Origin: Defluviitaleaceae bacterium
Lineage (GTDB): Bacteria > Bacillota > Clostridia > Lachnospirales > WQUN01
Assembly: GCA_009780585.1 (NCBI GenBank)
Contig: WQZS01000021.1
Span: 1 to 57,804 of the forward strand
Direction of reading: 5' to 3'
DNA length: 57,804 nucleotides
Position 1 is the first letter of the stretch. Each line of letters opens with the position of its first letter. A model generated the notes under the pieces. That model was not told where the DNA came from and did not search any database. It saw only the letters and a list, made by a program, of their open reading frames with translations. Shown here piece after piece: positions 8,341-17,112 of this stretch. The position numbers and the translations under genes are program-made.

Positions 8341-9563
8341 GCGTCGCCCCCCCTTTGCGAAAGCTGCATGATCCTTTCCAGGTTACCCCGCAAAGCGTCG
8401 TTGACGGCTTGGGCGGAGGTTTGCGCGTGGAGGTTGATGAACGCGCCCAGCCCGTCGCCCAGGTTTTGCGCGAGGTTTTGCAGGGAGGCTTCGTAGGAAT
8501 TTAAAGCGGTTTCCAGCGTGATTTGGTTGAGGTCGATGTATTGCGATTGTTGGGATAAGGATTCCTGCATTTCCTTGACCGAATCCACGGCGCGTACGAG
8601 CTGGATTAATTGCTCCGACAGGGCGTTCGAATGTCCTTGCAGGTGCGATGCCAGCAGCTCGGCGGCGGATTGCAACTTACCGCTTGCCTTGTCGATGCCG
8701 ACGGCGGAACCGTTGATGGCCGTTTGCACGACGGCGGCTTCGGACAGGGATTTTTCCCAATTCTTGGCTGTTTTATCGAAATCGCCGCTCATTACGGCGA
8801 ATTTTTCGTTGACCGCTTCAGCGATTTGTGCGCCGATGCCTTTGGTGGTTTCGGAAATGGATTGGCCCAGGGTTTTCGCGTTTTCCGTCAAGGACAAGGA
8901 AAGTTGCGCGAGCGCGGCGGAAAGGACTTCCGTTTGCCGCCCTTGCGCCTCCACCAGCTCCGATTTGAGCCGCAGCACCGCGCCGCCCGCGTCGGAGGCG
9001 TAGAAACGACCCACCTCCCGTTCGATGTAGATGAGCATTTCCTCGCACAGCCTTGCCCGCGCGCCGCGGAAGTCGAATACAGCGGTCAGGATTTTAAGGA
9101 TAACAAAAACCGCAACCGCGAAAACGCCGTACACATGGGCATAATCGTTGAAGATAACCGCCAATATCAAGCCAATCCAAAGCAGGCCCATTTCAAACCC
9201 TTCGACGAAGTTGGCCAAATTTGAATACCGCCAGCCCGCAAAACGCAGGCCGTCTACCTGCCGCTCAACCAACTGCGCCGTCGGTATCCGCGCCACGGCC
9301 TTGTCCGCCGAATGTTTGTAAGCCGCCACAACATTACGCAAAAGGACGTTGCGGATTTTTTTCACGTCGTCGCGGTTCTTTAATTCCTTCGCGTCCTTTT
9401 GGAAGGCGAGTAACGCGCCGCTGAAACGCAGCTTCGCGATGATGCGCAAAAACGCGCAACCGAACGCGGTAAAAAAATAAACCGCCAGTATAACCACGTG
9501 GTTATCCTGACGGTTGAGGGTTTCGAACAATTGCGTAAAGAACGCCGAAATGCCTTCGAACAT
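8337..9563 (-). CDS. Three-TM membrane protein with long coiled-coil tail
   Basis: A 408-residue protein from the ATG at 9563 (MFEGISAFFTQLF); a longer upstream reading would run inside the previous gene and is less likely because this ATG overlaps that stop (TAATG). TM1 lies at about 20-40, then a charged 70-residue loop, TM2 and TM3 at about 110-155, then about 240 residues predicted as alpha-helical, rich in Ala, Leu, Gln and Glu (SLTENAKTLGQSISETTKGI), typical of a coiled coil. This layout recalls MotA/TolQ/ExbB-type motors with a long tail such as ZorA, but the conserved ExbB motifs were not recognised, so this is topology only. It is cotranscribed with the beta-rich, NUDIX and repeat proteins. 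Confidence 0.75.
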   Translation of the reverse strand: MFEGISAFFTQLFETLNRQDNHVVILAVYFFTAFGCAFLRIIAKLRFSGALLAFQKDAKELKNRDDVKKIRNVLLRNVVAAYKHSADKAVARIPTAQLVERQVDGLRFAGWRYSNLANFVEGFEMGLLWIGLILAVIFNDYAHVYGVFAVAVFVILKILTAVFDFRGARARLCEEMLIYIEREVGRFYASDAGGAVLRLKSELVEAQGRQTEVLSAALAQLSLSLTENAKTLGQSISETTKGIGAQIAEAVNEKFAVMSGDFDKTAKNWEKSLSEAAVVQTAINGSAVGIDKASGKLQSAAELLASHLQGHSNALSEQLIQLVRAVDSVKEMQESLSQQSQYIDLNQITLETALNSYEASLQNLAQNLGDGLGAFINLHAQTSAQAVNDALRGNLERIMQLSQRGGDA

Positions 9564-10102
9564 TATGCCTTCGCCCTGCCGTAGCGCAGCCTGAGCGCGC
9601 CCAAGGCTTCCTTCATGTTGCCGAGGGGCTCCCACCCGTCGGGGAAGGTTTCGATAAAGCCGACGCCCGCGAGGATTTCTTTATCCACCGGCTTTTTCAA
9701 GCGTTCGCCGCCGAAGAACGCGGCGTTCTTCGCGTTGGGGTCGGCTTCCAGCTTGGCAACAAGACCCGTTAGGACGGCGGCATTGCCGCGCTGCGCATAC
9801 GCGATCTGCATATCGTTTATATACAATTTGCCTTTTTCGTTGGGGGGGTAACGGTAGAAGACAAAACCCAGCACATCGCGGTTGTTCGGGCCCTTGATTT
9901 CCATGGCGAACACAAACCGACGGCTGATGTCCAGCAGCATCGGGTTGATCTTTTGCCGCCATGTGACGAGGTTTTCGGGCGGTTCCAATCCGCATAACTT
10001 GTCTTTTTCGGCGTTTTCCTTCAGCAGGGCGTGTATCTTGGGCAACAAGGGTACGATCGCCCCGCGGCGGGTAGAATAATCGATGAATTCGAGCATCGGC
10101 AT
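9563..10102 (-). CDS. GNAT-fold acetyltransferase-like protein
   Basis: A 179-residue protein with a GNAT-like core: a beta strand with VLGFVFYRYPP, then LYINDMQIAYAQRGN in the position of motif A, and NAAFFGGERLKKPVDKEILA GVGFIE near the end. The usual Q/R-x-x-G-x-G/A loop is imperfect (QRGNAAV), so acetyl-CoA binding is uncertain. It is the first gene of the five-gene minus operon, directly downstream of a promoter with a perfect -10. Its stop overlaps the next ATG. It could be a dedicated modifier for the cluster or a degenerate structural subunit. Confidence 0.7.
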   Translation of the reverse strand: MPMLEFIDYSTRRGAIVPLLPKIHALLKENAEKDKLCGLEPPENLVTWRQKINPMLLDISRRFVFAMEIKGPNNRDVLGFVFYRYPPNEKGKLYINDMQIAYAQRGNAAVLTGLVAKLEADPNAKNAAFFGGERLKKPVDKEILAGVGFIETFPDGWEPLGNMKEALGALRLRYGRAKA

Positions 10103-10125
10103 ATCCCCTGCGGTAGAATGTCCTT

Positions 10126-10154
10126 ATTATACACTACATACGCGCGCGAAGAAA
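10126..10154 (-). promoter_or_regulatory. Sigma-A-like promoter for the five-gene minus cluster
   Basis: On the minus strand a perfect TATAAT (10131-10126) is preceded at 17 bases by a weak -35, TTTCTT (10154-10149). It is about 25 bases upstream of the GNAT-like start at 10102, with no other gene between it and the superoxide dismutase stop. Confidence 0.6.
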
Positions 10155-10189
10155 GATTTACCGTTGCCCGTTCGGGTTATATCCGGCGG

Positions 10190-10771
10190 CTAAGCCACCG
10201 CCGCCGACCGCTTCTCCACCGCGTCCCACGGGATTTGCGAAATAAAGCGGTTGATATACGCCGCCTTGTCCGTGCCGTAGTCAAGGAAATACGCGTGTTC
10301 GTACATGTCCAGTACGACGAGCGGATACGCCAGCATCACTTGCCCGTCGTGGTGGGAATCGAGGAGGAAATTCGTACATTGCCGCGTGCGCTGTTCAAAC
10401 GCCAGCACGCACCAGCCCCGCGCCGACGTCGCGCACGCGATGAAGTCGGCCTTCCATTTATCAACGCCGCCGAAGTATTTGTCCATCAAGTGCTGCGTCT
10501 TTTTGCCGATGGGTACGGTCGTTGAACCGAGGTTCTCGAAGTAGAGTTCGTGCAGGATGACGCCGTCCAGCGCGTACGTCTGTCCGCGCTTTAATCCGCG
10601 GTAATGGCTTTGGGTGGCGTTGGCGGACGCGAGTTCGGGGTTGGTCGCGAGGGTATGGGCGATTTCATTCGTCTTGGAAACATATCCTTTGTACAAGGTC
10701 ATGTGGTCGTCGAATTGCTTGCGCGTGACCACACCCGTGTTGTACTCGAATGTCTTGGCGGTGATTTCCAT
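10190..10771 (-). CDS. sod: Superoxide dismutase (Fe/Mn family)
   Basis: Converts superoxide to oxygen and hydrogen peroxide in the cytoplasm. The 193-residue protein carries the four metal ligands in order: His of FDDHMTLYKGYV, His of DGVILHELYFENLG, and Asp and His of VLDMYEHAYFLDYG. The N-terminus is more divergent than the classical LPYxYDALEP form, as in some clostridial enzymes. The metal (Fe or Mn) cannot be read from the sequence with confidence, so I use a generic symbol. A strong GGAGG lies in front of the ATG. It appears monocistronic. Together with desulfoferrodoxin at 23.5 kb it gives two routes for superoxide removal. Confidence 0.93.
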   Translation of the reverse strand: MEITAKTFEYNTGVVTRKQFDDHMTLYKGYVSKTNEIAHTLATNPELASANATQSHYRGLKRGQTYALDGVILHELYFENLGSTTVPIGKKTQHLMDKYFGGVDKWKADFIACATSARGWCVLAFEQRTRQCTNFLLDSHHDGQVMLAYPLVVLDMYEHAYFLDYGTDKAAYINRFISQIPWDAVEKRSAAVA

Positions 10772-10843
10772 AAGAAAGCCTCCTGCATGGGATAATACAT
10801 ATCCTACGCCGAAGGCTTATTCATTGTGCCGTGTTTATTTCCC

Positions 10844-10871
10844 TTGTCTTTTCCCGATTATCGCCTATAAT
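10844..10871 (+). promoter_or_regulatory. Sigma-A promoter of the ECF S-component gene
   Basis: TTGTCT (10844-10849), 16-base spacer, perfect TATAAT (10866-10871). The transcript would start about 20 bases before the start codon, leaving no room for a riboswitch. Confidence 0.75.
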
Positions 10872-10900
10872 GCCCCTAATTTGCAACTTGGGAGGCATCC

Positions 10901-12031
10901 ATGTCAAAAACGTCTCTGCATACCCGCCGCATCGTGATATCCGCGTTGTTCTTGGCGATCGCGCTTGTACTTCGCACCTTTGCCCGGGTGGATATACCCA
11001 TCTTCGGCGAAAGCGGTATGCGCATCAGCTTCCACGGGATATTTTCGATTATGCCGTCCATTTTGTTCGGGCCGGTGTACGGGGCGATGGTTTCGGGTTT
11101 GACGGATATGATGGGGCATTTCATTTCCCCTACGGGCGCGTGGCTGCCGCAATTAACCGTAGTTGCCGCCGCGGGGGGGTTCATACGCGGATGGCTGTGG
11201 ATAGGCTTAAAAAAACGCGGCACGAAAACCCTGCGCACGGTGTTGGTATGCGTGGGGGTTGTGTCGGTCCTGACGGGCGGGTATCACCTGTACGCCCTTA
11301 ACCGGGACGGCATCACGCGGGATTTTTACGAAAATATTGAGGAAAAAGTTTGCTTCGCCGGATTGCCGGAGGGTGCGTCCCGACCCCTGCCGGACGGCTC
11401 CTTCTGTTGGGAAGTGGATACCGTCCGTACCGAACACACGGACGCGAACGGCAACGTATTTTACCGTGTATACGAAACGATATACGTCGGCAGGATTGTG
11501 AACGAGCAATGGGGCTTGTCCGGCTTGCGCGTCATCGTCGAGCGGTACAACGACGAGGGCCGCTTCACGCGGAGCGTCGATGTAAACGCCTCCCACGTAT
11601 CGACCGCCGGACTGCGGTGGATATCCCGCATGGCGGTAACCCGTTCCTTCGGCACCGTCGGGCAAACGGGTGTGCTGGGCGAATTCATTACCTTAACCAC
11701 ATGGACGATGATCGGCGTCGGCGGGTTTGTACTGCTTTTGCTTTTACTTGACATCGCCGTACGTAAAGCTCTTAAAAAATACGAACCCCTGCCGCATACG
11801 CTCGCGCTTGTGCTGGCTATGATGATCCCCGCGATATTGGTGTCCACCCACAACACATGGGTCATGCGGCAAACGATCCTAACCTCGTGGCAGGTACTGC
11901 CCTTTGTGGTGGTGTGGCTGCCGCGCGTGGTGCAAAGCGTCGCCACCACGACGATCAACGTCTTCTTCGTGACGATGCTCATCGGCTTGTGCGAAAAACA
12001 ACCGCACATAAAGAACCTTTTGCGGAAATAG
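10901..12031 (+). CDS. ECF transporter S component, folate/vitamin type, with large insertion
   Basis: S components bind a vitamin or its precursor and dock on a shared EcfAAT energising module, not present in this window. The N-terminal part is typical of the FolT-like group: ALFLAIALVLRTFARVDIPI, then the membrane segments with PSILFGPVYGAMVSGLTDMM. At 376 residues it is about twice the usual 170-200. About 130 residues rich in charged and aromatic positions (around 125-255, from GYHLYALNRDG to VSTAGLRWISR) sit between the first TM group and the remaining helices, so a large loop probably faces outside. A strong GGGAGG precedes the ATG. The ligand is inferred only from family; folate is a guess. 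Confidence 0.85.
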   Translation: MSKTSLHTRRIVISALFLAIALVLRTFARVDIPIFGESGMRISFHGIFSIMPSILFGPVYGAMVSGLTDMMGHFISPTGAWLPQLTVVAAAGGFIRGWLWIGLKKRGTKTLRTVLVCVGVVSVLTGGYHLYALNRDGITRDFYENIEEKVCFAGLPEGASRPLPDGSFCWEVDTVRTEHTDANGNVFYRVYETIYVGRIVNEQWGLSGLRVIVERYNDEGRFTRSVDVNASHVSTAGLRWISRMAVTRSFGTVGQTGVLGEFITLTTWTMIGVGGFVLLLLLLDIAVRKALKKYEPLPHTLALVLAMMIPAILVSTHNTWVMRQTILTSWQVLPFVVVWLPRVVQSVATTTINVFFVTMLIGLCEKQPHIKNLLRK

Positions 12032-12062
12032 ATCCATACGAAACCGCTTGGAACAAGGGACG

Positions 12063-12089
12063 AAAAAGGTTTGACATTATCATCAAACC
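12063..12089 (-). terminator. Intrinsic terminator for the 12.1-12.8 kb minus gene
   Basis: A 7-bp stem (GGTTTGA / TCAAACC) with an 8-base loop begins 3 bases after the stop of the minus gene and is followed on the minus strand by a run of five T. It also separates it from the convergent ECF gene. Confidence 0.7.
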
Positions 12090-12091
12090 AT

Positions 12092-12817
12092 TTAATGGTA
12101 ATTGAATCCGTCCATTTTTACTTTTATGCCCTGCTCCCCGGCGAAGCCTTTTATCCATCCCGCGTGATCATCCCAAAAACCTTCCCAATCGGAACGGGTT
12201 AACAGAATCACTTCCTCGGGGGCGTCGGCTTCGTATATACGGAGCAATGCCCCTTCCCTTATTTCGGGTTGGACCGGCAGGTAATGCGCGTCCTTGGGTA
12301 CGCCTTGCGCCATCGCCAGCACGCGGTACCCCACCCCCTGCGGGATGATCACCCATTGCGGGGGTTGCGACGTATCCCCGTTGCAAAACCGCCGGAATAT
12401 CATATTTTCTATCGTGTCCAAGCGTACGATACGCTTGCCGCCCGCTTGCTCCGTACCAAGGCGCGTAATATCGTCGGTTGTTTCCAACGGCAAAGCCGCC
12501 ATGAGGAAAACCGCGTCCCTTTCCTTAGCCGAATAAACGCATCCGTCGAACAGATGGCTTTCTTCGTTGACCGCCCTGCCCAGCGGAAAGGCTTTCTTTA
12601 CCAGCCCCCACTTGGCTTCGGGGGTCAGTTTTTGTTTCCCGTCGTTTAATTTTTCCGCGCGGATGATCGTTTGCGGCGTATTGGCGATTAAAACGACCTT
12701 CGGCGCAAACAGCTCCCGGAAGATTCGGAGGAATCCGCCGCCGCCGTTTACGCCGTTATCCGCGCGCACATGCGCACCATCCGCGCAAAGCTCTATGTAT
12801 ATACTTTTCTTCCCCAT
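12092..12817 (-). CDS. Hypothetical protein, possibly PilM/GspL-like
   Basis: A 241-residue soluble protein that I do not recognise. It starts with a beta strand and turn (KKSIYIELCADGAHVRADNG) reminiscent of actin-fold proteins, contains PKVVLIANTPQTIIRAEKL and, in the middle, IVRLDTIENMIFRRF, which resembles the helix of PilM-type pilus assembly proteins. A pilus operon at 41-45 kb lacks pilM, which makes this attractive but unproven. No TM segment or signal peptide is seen. It is transcribed alone, divergently from flhA, and ends in a good terminator. Confidence 0.6.
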   Translation of the reverse strand: MGKKSIYIELCADGAHVRADNGVNGGGGFLRIFRELFAPKVVLIANTPQTIIRAEKLNDGKQKLTPEAKWGLVKKAFPLGRAVNEESHLFDGCVYSAKERDAVFLMAALPLETTDDITRLGTEQAGGKRIVRLDTIENMIFRRFCNGDTSQPPQWVIIPQGVGYRVLAMAQGVPKDAHYLPVQPEIREGALLRIYEADAPEEVILLTRSDWEGFWDDHAGWIKGFAGEQGIKVKMDGFNYH

Positions 12818-12871
12818 TCCGTCACCTTACCCGATAACCACGATTTGCCACGGAAGATACACCATTAGCCA

Positions 12872-12900
12872 TTGCCTAGACAAGTCCGTTGGGTTATACT
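12872..12900 (+). promoter_or_regulatory. Sigma-A promoter of the flhA operon
   Basis: TTGCCT (12872-12877), 17-base spacer, TATACT (12895-12900). The transcript would begin near 12907, which rules out the upstream TTG codon at 12889 and supports the GTG at 12937 as the flhA start. This is the only strong promoter seen before the long motility operon. Confidence 0.75.
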
Positions 12901-12936
12901 CATCATGTGCATTATAAGATTCTGACAGGAAGGCGG

Positions 12937-14991
12937 GTGGCCGGAAACGTGTCAACCATCCTAAGGAAAGAATCGCTCATCGGCATATTCGTTGTGGCCT
13001 GTATCGTGGTCCTTGTCTTGCCCATGCCCGTCGGGCTTGTGGATTTCCTTTTGATGTGCGTCATCGCCATCGCGATTATCATCATGCTCAACGCGCTTTA
13101 TTCGCAGGAAGCGCTGGAAATGTCCCTCTTCCCCACCATCCTCTTGATTGTCACCATGTTCCGCATCGTCTTGAGCGTTACGACTACCCGTTTGATATTA
13201 ACCCGGGGTTATGCGGGCAACGTCATCGGCTTCTTCGGCGAGACGGTGGCGGGCAACAATATCGTCGTGGGTACGATCCTCTTCTTAATCATCGTGCTGG
13301 TCAACTTCCTCGTTATTACCAAAGGCTCGGAGCGTGTGGCCGAAGTAACGGCCCGCTTTACGCTCGATGCCATGCCGGGTAAGCAAATGGCCATCGACGC
13401 CGACCTCAACTCCGGTATCATCGACGAAGAAGAAGCCAAGGCCCGCCGTAAAAAAATCCAGGACGAGTCCAACTTCTACGGCTCAATGGACGGCGCGGTC
13501 AAGTTCGTAAAAGGCGACGCGATATTCAGTATTATACTCATGTTTATCAATATCATCGGCGGTATTATCATCGGCGCGACGCAAATGGGATACTCCATCG
13601 GCGACGCGGTTAATGTATTCTTCTTATTATCCATCGGGGACGGTCTCGTCTCGCAAATGCCCGCGGTGCTGATCTCGTTCGCGACGGGCCTTATCGTCAC
13701 CAAGGCCACTCTCGAGGAAGACATCACCCAAGCGTTTTCCAAGCAATTATTCGCGCGGCCCATGGTGCTGATGATTACCGGCGGCGCGCTGGTCGTCATG
13801 GGCTTTACCCCCCTGCCCGCCATGTTTTTTATCCCCACGGGGGTCGTTTTGATGTTTATGGGTATATCGATCAAGCGTAAGGAAACGGTATCCAACATCG
13901 AGTCGGAGATCACCACCGACGACATGGAGGCCGACGAATTGCGCCGCCCCATGGACGAAATGATGAACCAAATCGACGTGGACCCGATCTCGCTTTGCTT
14001 CGGTTACGGCCTTATCCCGCTGGTCGAGGCCAGCCAAGGCGGAGACTTGCTGGAACGCGTGATCATGATACGCCGCAACATCGCCAAGGAGTTGGGCGTC
14101 ATCATCCCGCAGATACGCTTGTTGGATAACATAAAGCTCTCCCCCAACCAATACGCCATCTATATCAAGGGCGACGAGGTTGCGGGCGGTGAAATCATGT
14201 TCGACCACTACATGGCCATGAACTCGGGCTATGTCGAGGAGGAAATCGACGGGATCGAAACGGTGGAGCCCTATATGGGGCAGCCCGCTCTTTGGATATC
14301 CGAGTCCCAGCGGGAACGCGCCGAAGCGCTCGGCTATACCGTGGTAGACCCGCCCGCGATCATCGCCACGCACCTTACGGGTGTTATCCGCAACCACCTG
14401 CACGAATTATTATCCCGCCAGGACGTACAAAAACGCATCAACCACGTAAAGGAATCGCACCCCGTATTGGTGGATGAACTCATACCTAAATACATGAGCA
14501 TCGGCGAGGTGCAAAAGGTACTTGCGAAGCTCGTAAAGGAAGGCGTATCCATCCGCGACTTGGTCACGATCATGGAGACCTTGGCGGACCACGCCCCCAT
14601 CACACGCGACCCGGACATGCTGACCGAATACGTGCGCGCCAACCTAAAGCGCGTCATATCGCGCAAGTTCTTTTCCCAGGGCGCGAATACCGTCATCACC
14701 CTCGACCCCGCGTTGGAGCAGATGCTGACCGGAAACATCCAAAAGACCGAAATCGGCAGCTTCGTCGCGCTCGACCAACAGGTATCGCACAGGATATTCG
14801 ACAGCTTGAAAAAGGAAGTAAGCAAACTCACATCGCTGGGCGTTATGCCCATTATATTGACGTCGCCCTTCGTGCGCATGTACTTTAAGCAATTGGTGGA
14901 CGAGGTCGCGCCCGACCTCATCGTGCTCAGCTACGGCGAAATAGACCAGCAAGCGGAACTCCAATCGGTAGGGATGGTTAGCGTATCATGA
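12937..14991 (+). CDS. flhA: Flagellar biosynthesis protein FlhA
   Basis: FlhA is the core inner-membrane subunit of the flagellar type III export gate; it forms a nonameric ring and selects chaperone-substrate complexes. The N-terminal half has about eight TM helices, with the conserved cytoplasmic FHIPEP-type region (RFTLDAMPGKQMAIDADLNS) and GIIDEEEAKARRKKIQDE. The C-terminal cytoplasmic domain follows from about residue 330 (DPISLCFGYGLIPLVE). About 684 residues from the GTG at 12937, which has AGGA five bases upstream; GTG 12949 is an alternative. It opens the motility operon and overlaps flhF by ATGA. Confidence 0.97.
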   Translation: MAGNVSTILRKESLIGIFVVACIVVLVLPMPVGLVDFLLMCVIAIAIIIMLNALYSQEALEMSLFPTILLIVTMFRIVLSVTTTRLILTRGYAGNVIGFFGETVAGNNIVVGTILFLIIVLVNFLVITKGSERVAEVTARFTLDAMPGKQMAIDADLNSGIIDEEEAKARRKKIQDESNFYGSMDGAVKFVKGDAIFSIILMFINIIGGIIIGATQMGYSIGDAVNVFFLLSIGDGLVSQMPAVLISFATGLIVTKATLEEDITQAFSKQLFARPMVLMITGGALVVMGFTPLPAMFFIPTGVVLMFMGISIKRKETVSNIESEITTDDMEADELRRPMDEMMNQIDVDPISLCFGYGLIPLVEASQGGDLLERVIMIRRNIAKELGVIIPQIRLLDNIKLSPNQYAIYIKGDEVAGGEIMFDHYMAMNSGYVEEEIDGIETVEPYMGQPALWISESQRERAEALGYTVVDPPAIIATHLTGVIRNHLHELLSRQDVQKRINHVKESHPVLVDELIPKYMSIGEVQKVLAKLVKEGVSIRDLVTIMETLADHAPITRDPDMLTEYVRANLKRVISRKFFSQGANTVITLDPALEQMLTGNIQKTEIGSFVALDQQVSHRIFDSLKKEVSKLTSLGVMPIILTSPFVRMYFKQLVDEVAPDLIVLSYGEIDQQAELQSVGMVSVS

Positions 14992-16229
14992 GGGTAAAAC
15001 GGTTCGAGGGGAAAAAAGAAGAGGCGATACTCGCGCAAATCCGCGAGGAGATGGGCCCCGACGCCACCATCGTCAGTACACGCATCAAGCCGTACCCCGC
15101 GCCGCTGGGATGGTTCTTAAGGCCGCGCCTGATCGTCACCGCTTCCTATGAAGTGGACGACACCTTCGCGCAAAGGGAAGAAGCCGTGAAAACGCCTTCC
15201 ATTTTACAAACCGCCCGTGACATCATGCCCAAAGAAGGTGCCGACCCCGATGATTCCATCGAGGAATCCCTGGCCCTCTTGTTACAGGAAGCCCGGAAAG
15301 CCACCTTGCAAACCGAAGCCAAAGCCGAGGAAGCAAAACCCGAAAGCAAACCGAAGGAAGCCACTAAGGTAAAAGCCAAAACCGCCCCGCCGGGGAACGA
15401 AAACAACGCAACCCACACATACGAAAACCCCTTGGCAAAAACGCTCTACGATACGCTCTTGTCGCAGGATGTCCTCCCCGAAGTCGCCGCCCGTTTAATG
15501 GGTGACTTGTCGGAGCTGCCCGCCGACCATACCGACGTGACGGACATCATTAAGACCGTATACGGCAACATCGTGGATTTACTTTCCAACCCCACGTTGA
15601 TCAACATAACCAAAACCGTCCCGCAAGCCGTCGTCTTTATGGGCCCGACGGGCGTGGGCAAGACCACGACCATCGCCAAGCTGGCCTCCTACCTTTCGCT
15701 TAAGCATGAACTAAGCGTGGGTTTGGTAACGGCGGATACATACCGCATCGCGGCTGTGGAGCAATTGAAGACATATGCCGACATCCTGGGTCTGGAAATA
15801 CGCACGGTATACAAGGCGAGCGAAATGCTGGCGCAAATGAACAGCCTCGTACCCCCGCATGACGTGGTCCTGATGGATACGGCGGGACGCTCGCATAAAA
15901 ATAAAGGAAACCTGGCGGATATCAAATTACTGTTGGACGAAATCCCCGACAGCGTGCGTTATTTGGTACTCAGCATCAACACGCGCTATAAGGATTTGGC
16001 GGGTATCGTCAACGCGTACGCGGAGATAACGGACTTTAACTTGATATTCACCAAGCTGGACGAATCCGACAACCTGGGCAACCTGGTGAATATCTGCTGC
16101 CTGACCGGCAGGAAGCCCGCCTACATCACGTTCGGCCAAAGCGTACCGGAGGATTTTGACGCGGTTAAACCCGACCGCATCGCCAAGTCCTTACTTGGCC
16201 TTAACGGGGGGGTGACATCCCATGACTGA
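14988..16229 (+). CDS. flhF: Flagellar SRP-like GTPase FlhF
   Basis: FlhF is an SRP-family GTPase that controls where and how many flagella form, acting with FlhG. A basic N-terminal B domain starts MRVKRFEGKKEEAILAQIRE; an acidic low-complexity linker (about 100-145) follows; then the NG domain with P-loop GPTGVGKTTTIAKLASYL, the SRP-type motif DTYRIAAVEQLKTYAD and DTAGRSHKN, and the TKLDE specificity motif. Length (413 residues) is normal. It overlaps flhA and flhG at its two ends, implying translational coupling across the three genes. Confidence 0.97.
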   Translation: MRVKRFEGKKEEAILAQIREEMGPDATIVSTRIKPYPAPLGWFLRPRLIVTASYEVDDTFAQREEAVKTPSILQTARDIMPKEGADPDDSIEESLALLLQEARKATLQTEAKAEEAKPESKPKEATKVKAKTAPPGNENNATHTYENPLAKTLYDTLLSQDVLPEVAARLMGDLSELPADHTDVTDIIKTVYGNIVDLLSNPTLINITKTVPQAVVFMGPTGVGKTTTIAKLASYLSLKHELSVGLVTADTYRIAAVEQLKTYADILGLEIRTVYKASEMLAQMNSLVPPHDVVLMDTAGRSHKNKGNLADIKLLLDEIPDSVRYLVLSINTRYKDLAGIVNAYAEITDFNLIFTKLDESDNLGNLVNICCLTGRKPAYITFGQSVPEDFDAVKPDRIAKSLLGLNGGVTSHD

Positions 16230-17100
16230 CCAAGCGAAATCCCTGCGTGACCTCGTTATGCAGCGCAAAAAGGAAGAGGCCCCCAAGCCCGTCATGAACG
16301 CGCGCGTATACGCCGTAGCCAGCGGCAAGGGCGGCGTGGGCAAGTCCAACTTCGTGATTAACCTGGCCGTATGTATGCGCAAGCTGGGCAAGCGTGTGGT
16401 GATCATCGACGCGGACTTCGGCCTGGCGAACGTGGAGATATTATTGGGCATATACCCCAAGAATACCGTGGCGGACGTACTCAACGGCACGGCGGAAATC
16501 GAAGCCGCCCTCACCAAAGGCCCGCTGGACATCATGTTCCTTTCCGGCGGTACGGGTATGCTTAACCTTTCCGAAATGTCGGATAAGCAATTGGCGCAGC
16601 TTACCTCGGGATTCATCAAGCTGGACAATTTGGCGGACTGCATCATCATCGACACACGGGCGGGTTTGTCAAACGCGGTATTGAACTTTATCAAAGCCGC
16701 GGACGAAACCGTGATCATCACCACCCCCGACCCGACGGCGATCGCGGACGCTTATGCCTTGATCAAATCCATACGCAACACCGCGCCCCACATCACCGAG
16801 TTAAAGCTCATCGTCAACTGCGCCGATTCCTCCGCCGAGGCCGAGGAAGTGCAGGATAAATTGAGCGGCGTATGCGAACGCTTTTTGGGGATCAAACTCG
16901 TCCCGCTGGGGACGATACCCTATGACACATACCTGGCGCGTGCCGTGCGGAGGCAAAAGCCCGTAACCATAGCACACCCTTCATCGGACAGCGCGAAAAG
17001 CATCGAGGGGATTACCAACGCCTTGCTGCAGGTTACCCGTGAAAACAAGAACAGCATCTACTCGTTTGTGTTAAAGTTAATCGGCCGGTATAAAAATTAA
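16222..17100 (+). CDS. flhG: MinD-like flagellar ATPase FlhG (YlxH)
   Basis: FlhG is a MinD/ParA ATPase that regulates flagellar number and stimulates the FlhF GTPase. The N-terminus carries the activation helix with a DQAKSLRDLVMQRK segment, the part known to stimulate FlhF. The deviant Walker A is VASGKGGVGKSNFVINLAV, followed by ADFGLANVEILLGI and the Walker B-like IIIDTRAGLS. The normally conserved Asp-Thr-Gly-Ala loop reads DTRAGLS, a slight deviation seen in other FlhG proteins. The C-terminus is amphipathic (VLKLIGRYKN), suited to membrane binding. It overlaps flhF by 8 bases. Confidence 0.95.
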   Translation: MTDQAKSLRDLVMQRKKEEAPKPVMNARVYAVASGKGGVGKSNFVINLAVCMRKLGKRVVIIDADFGLANVEILLGIYPKNTVADVLNGTAEIEAALTKGPLDIMFLSGGTGMLNLSEMSDKQLAQLTSGFIKLDNLADCIIIDTRAGLSNAVLNFIKAADETVIITTPDPTAIADAYALIKSIRNTAPHITELKLIVNCADSSAEAEEVQDKLSGVCERFLGIKLVPLGTIPYDTYLARAVRRQKPVTIAHPSSDSAKSIEGITNALLQVTRENKNSIYSFVLKLIGRYKN

Positions 17101-17112
17101 GGGGTAACCGCC

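Noticed and set aside
8337..9563. Assigning the three-TM protein to ZorA and the cluster to Zorya defence
   Set aside because: Only the topology agrees. There is no ZorB-like OmpA-domain protein or ZorD helicase in the cluster, and ExbB motifs were not seen.
12889..12936. Longer flhA start at TTG 12889
   Set aside because: It lies upstream of the predicted transcription start (about 12907) and has no ribosome site; the GTG at 12937 has both.
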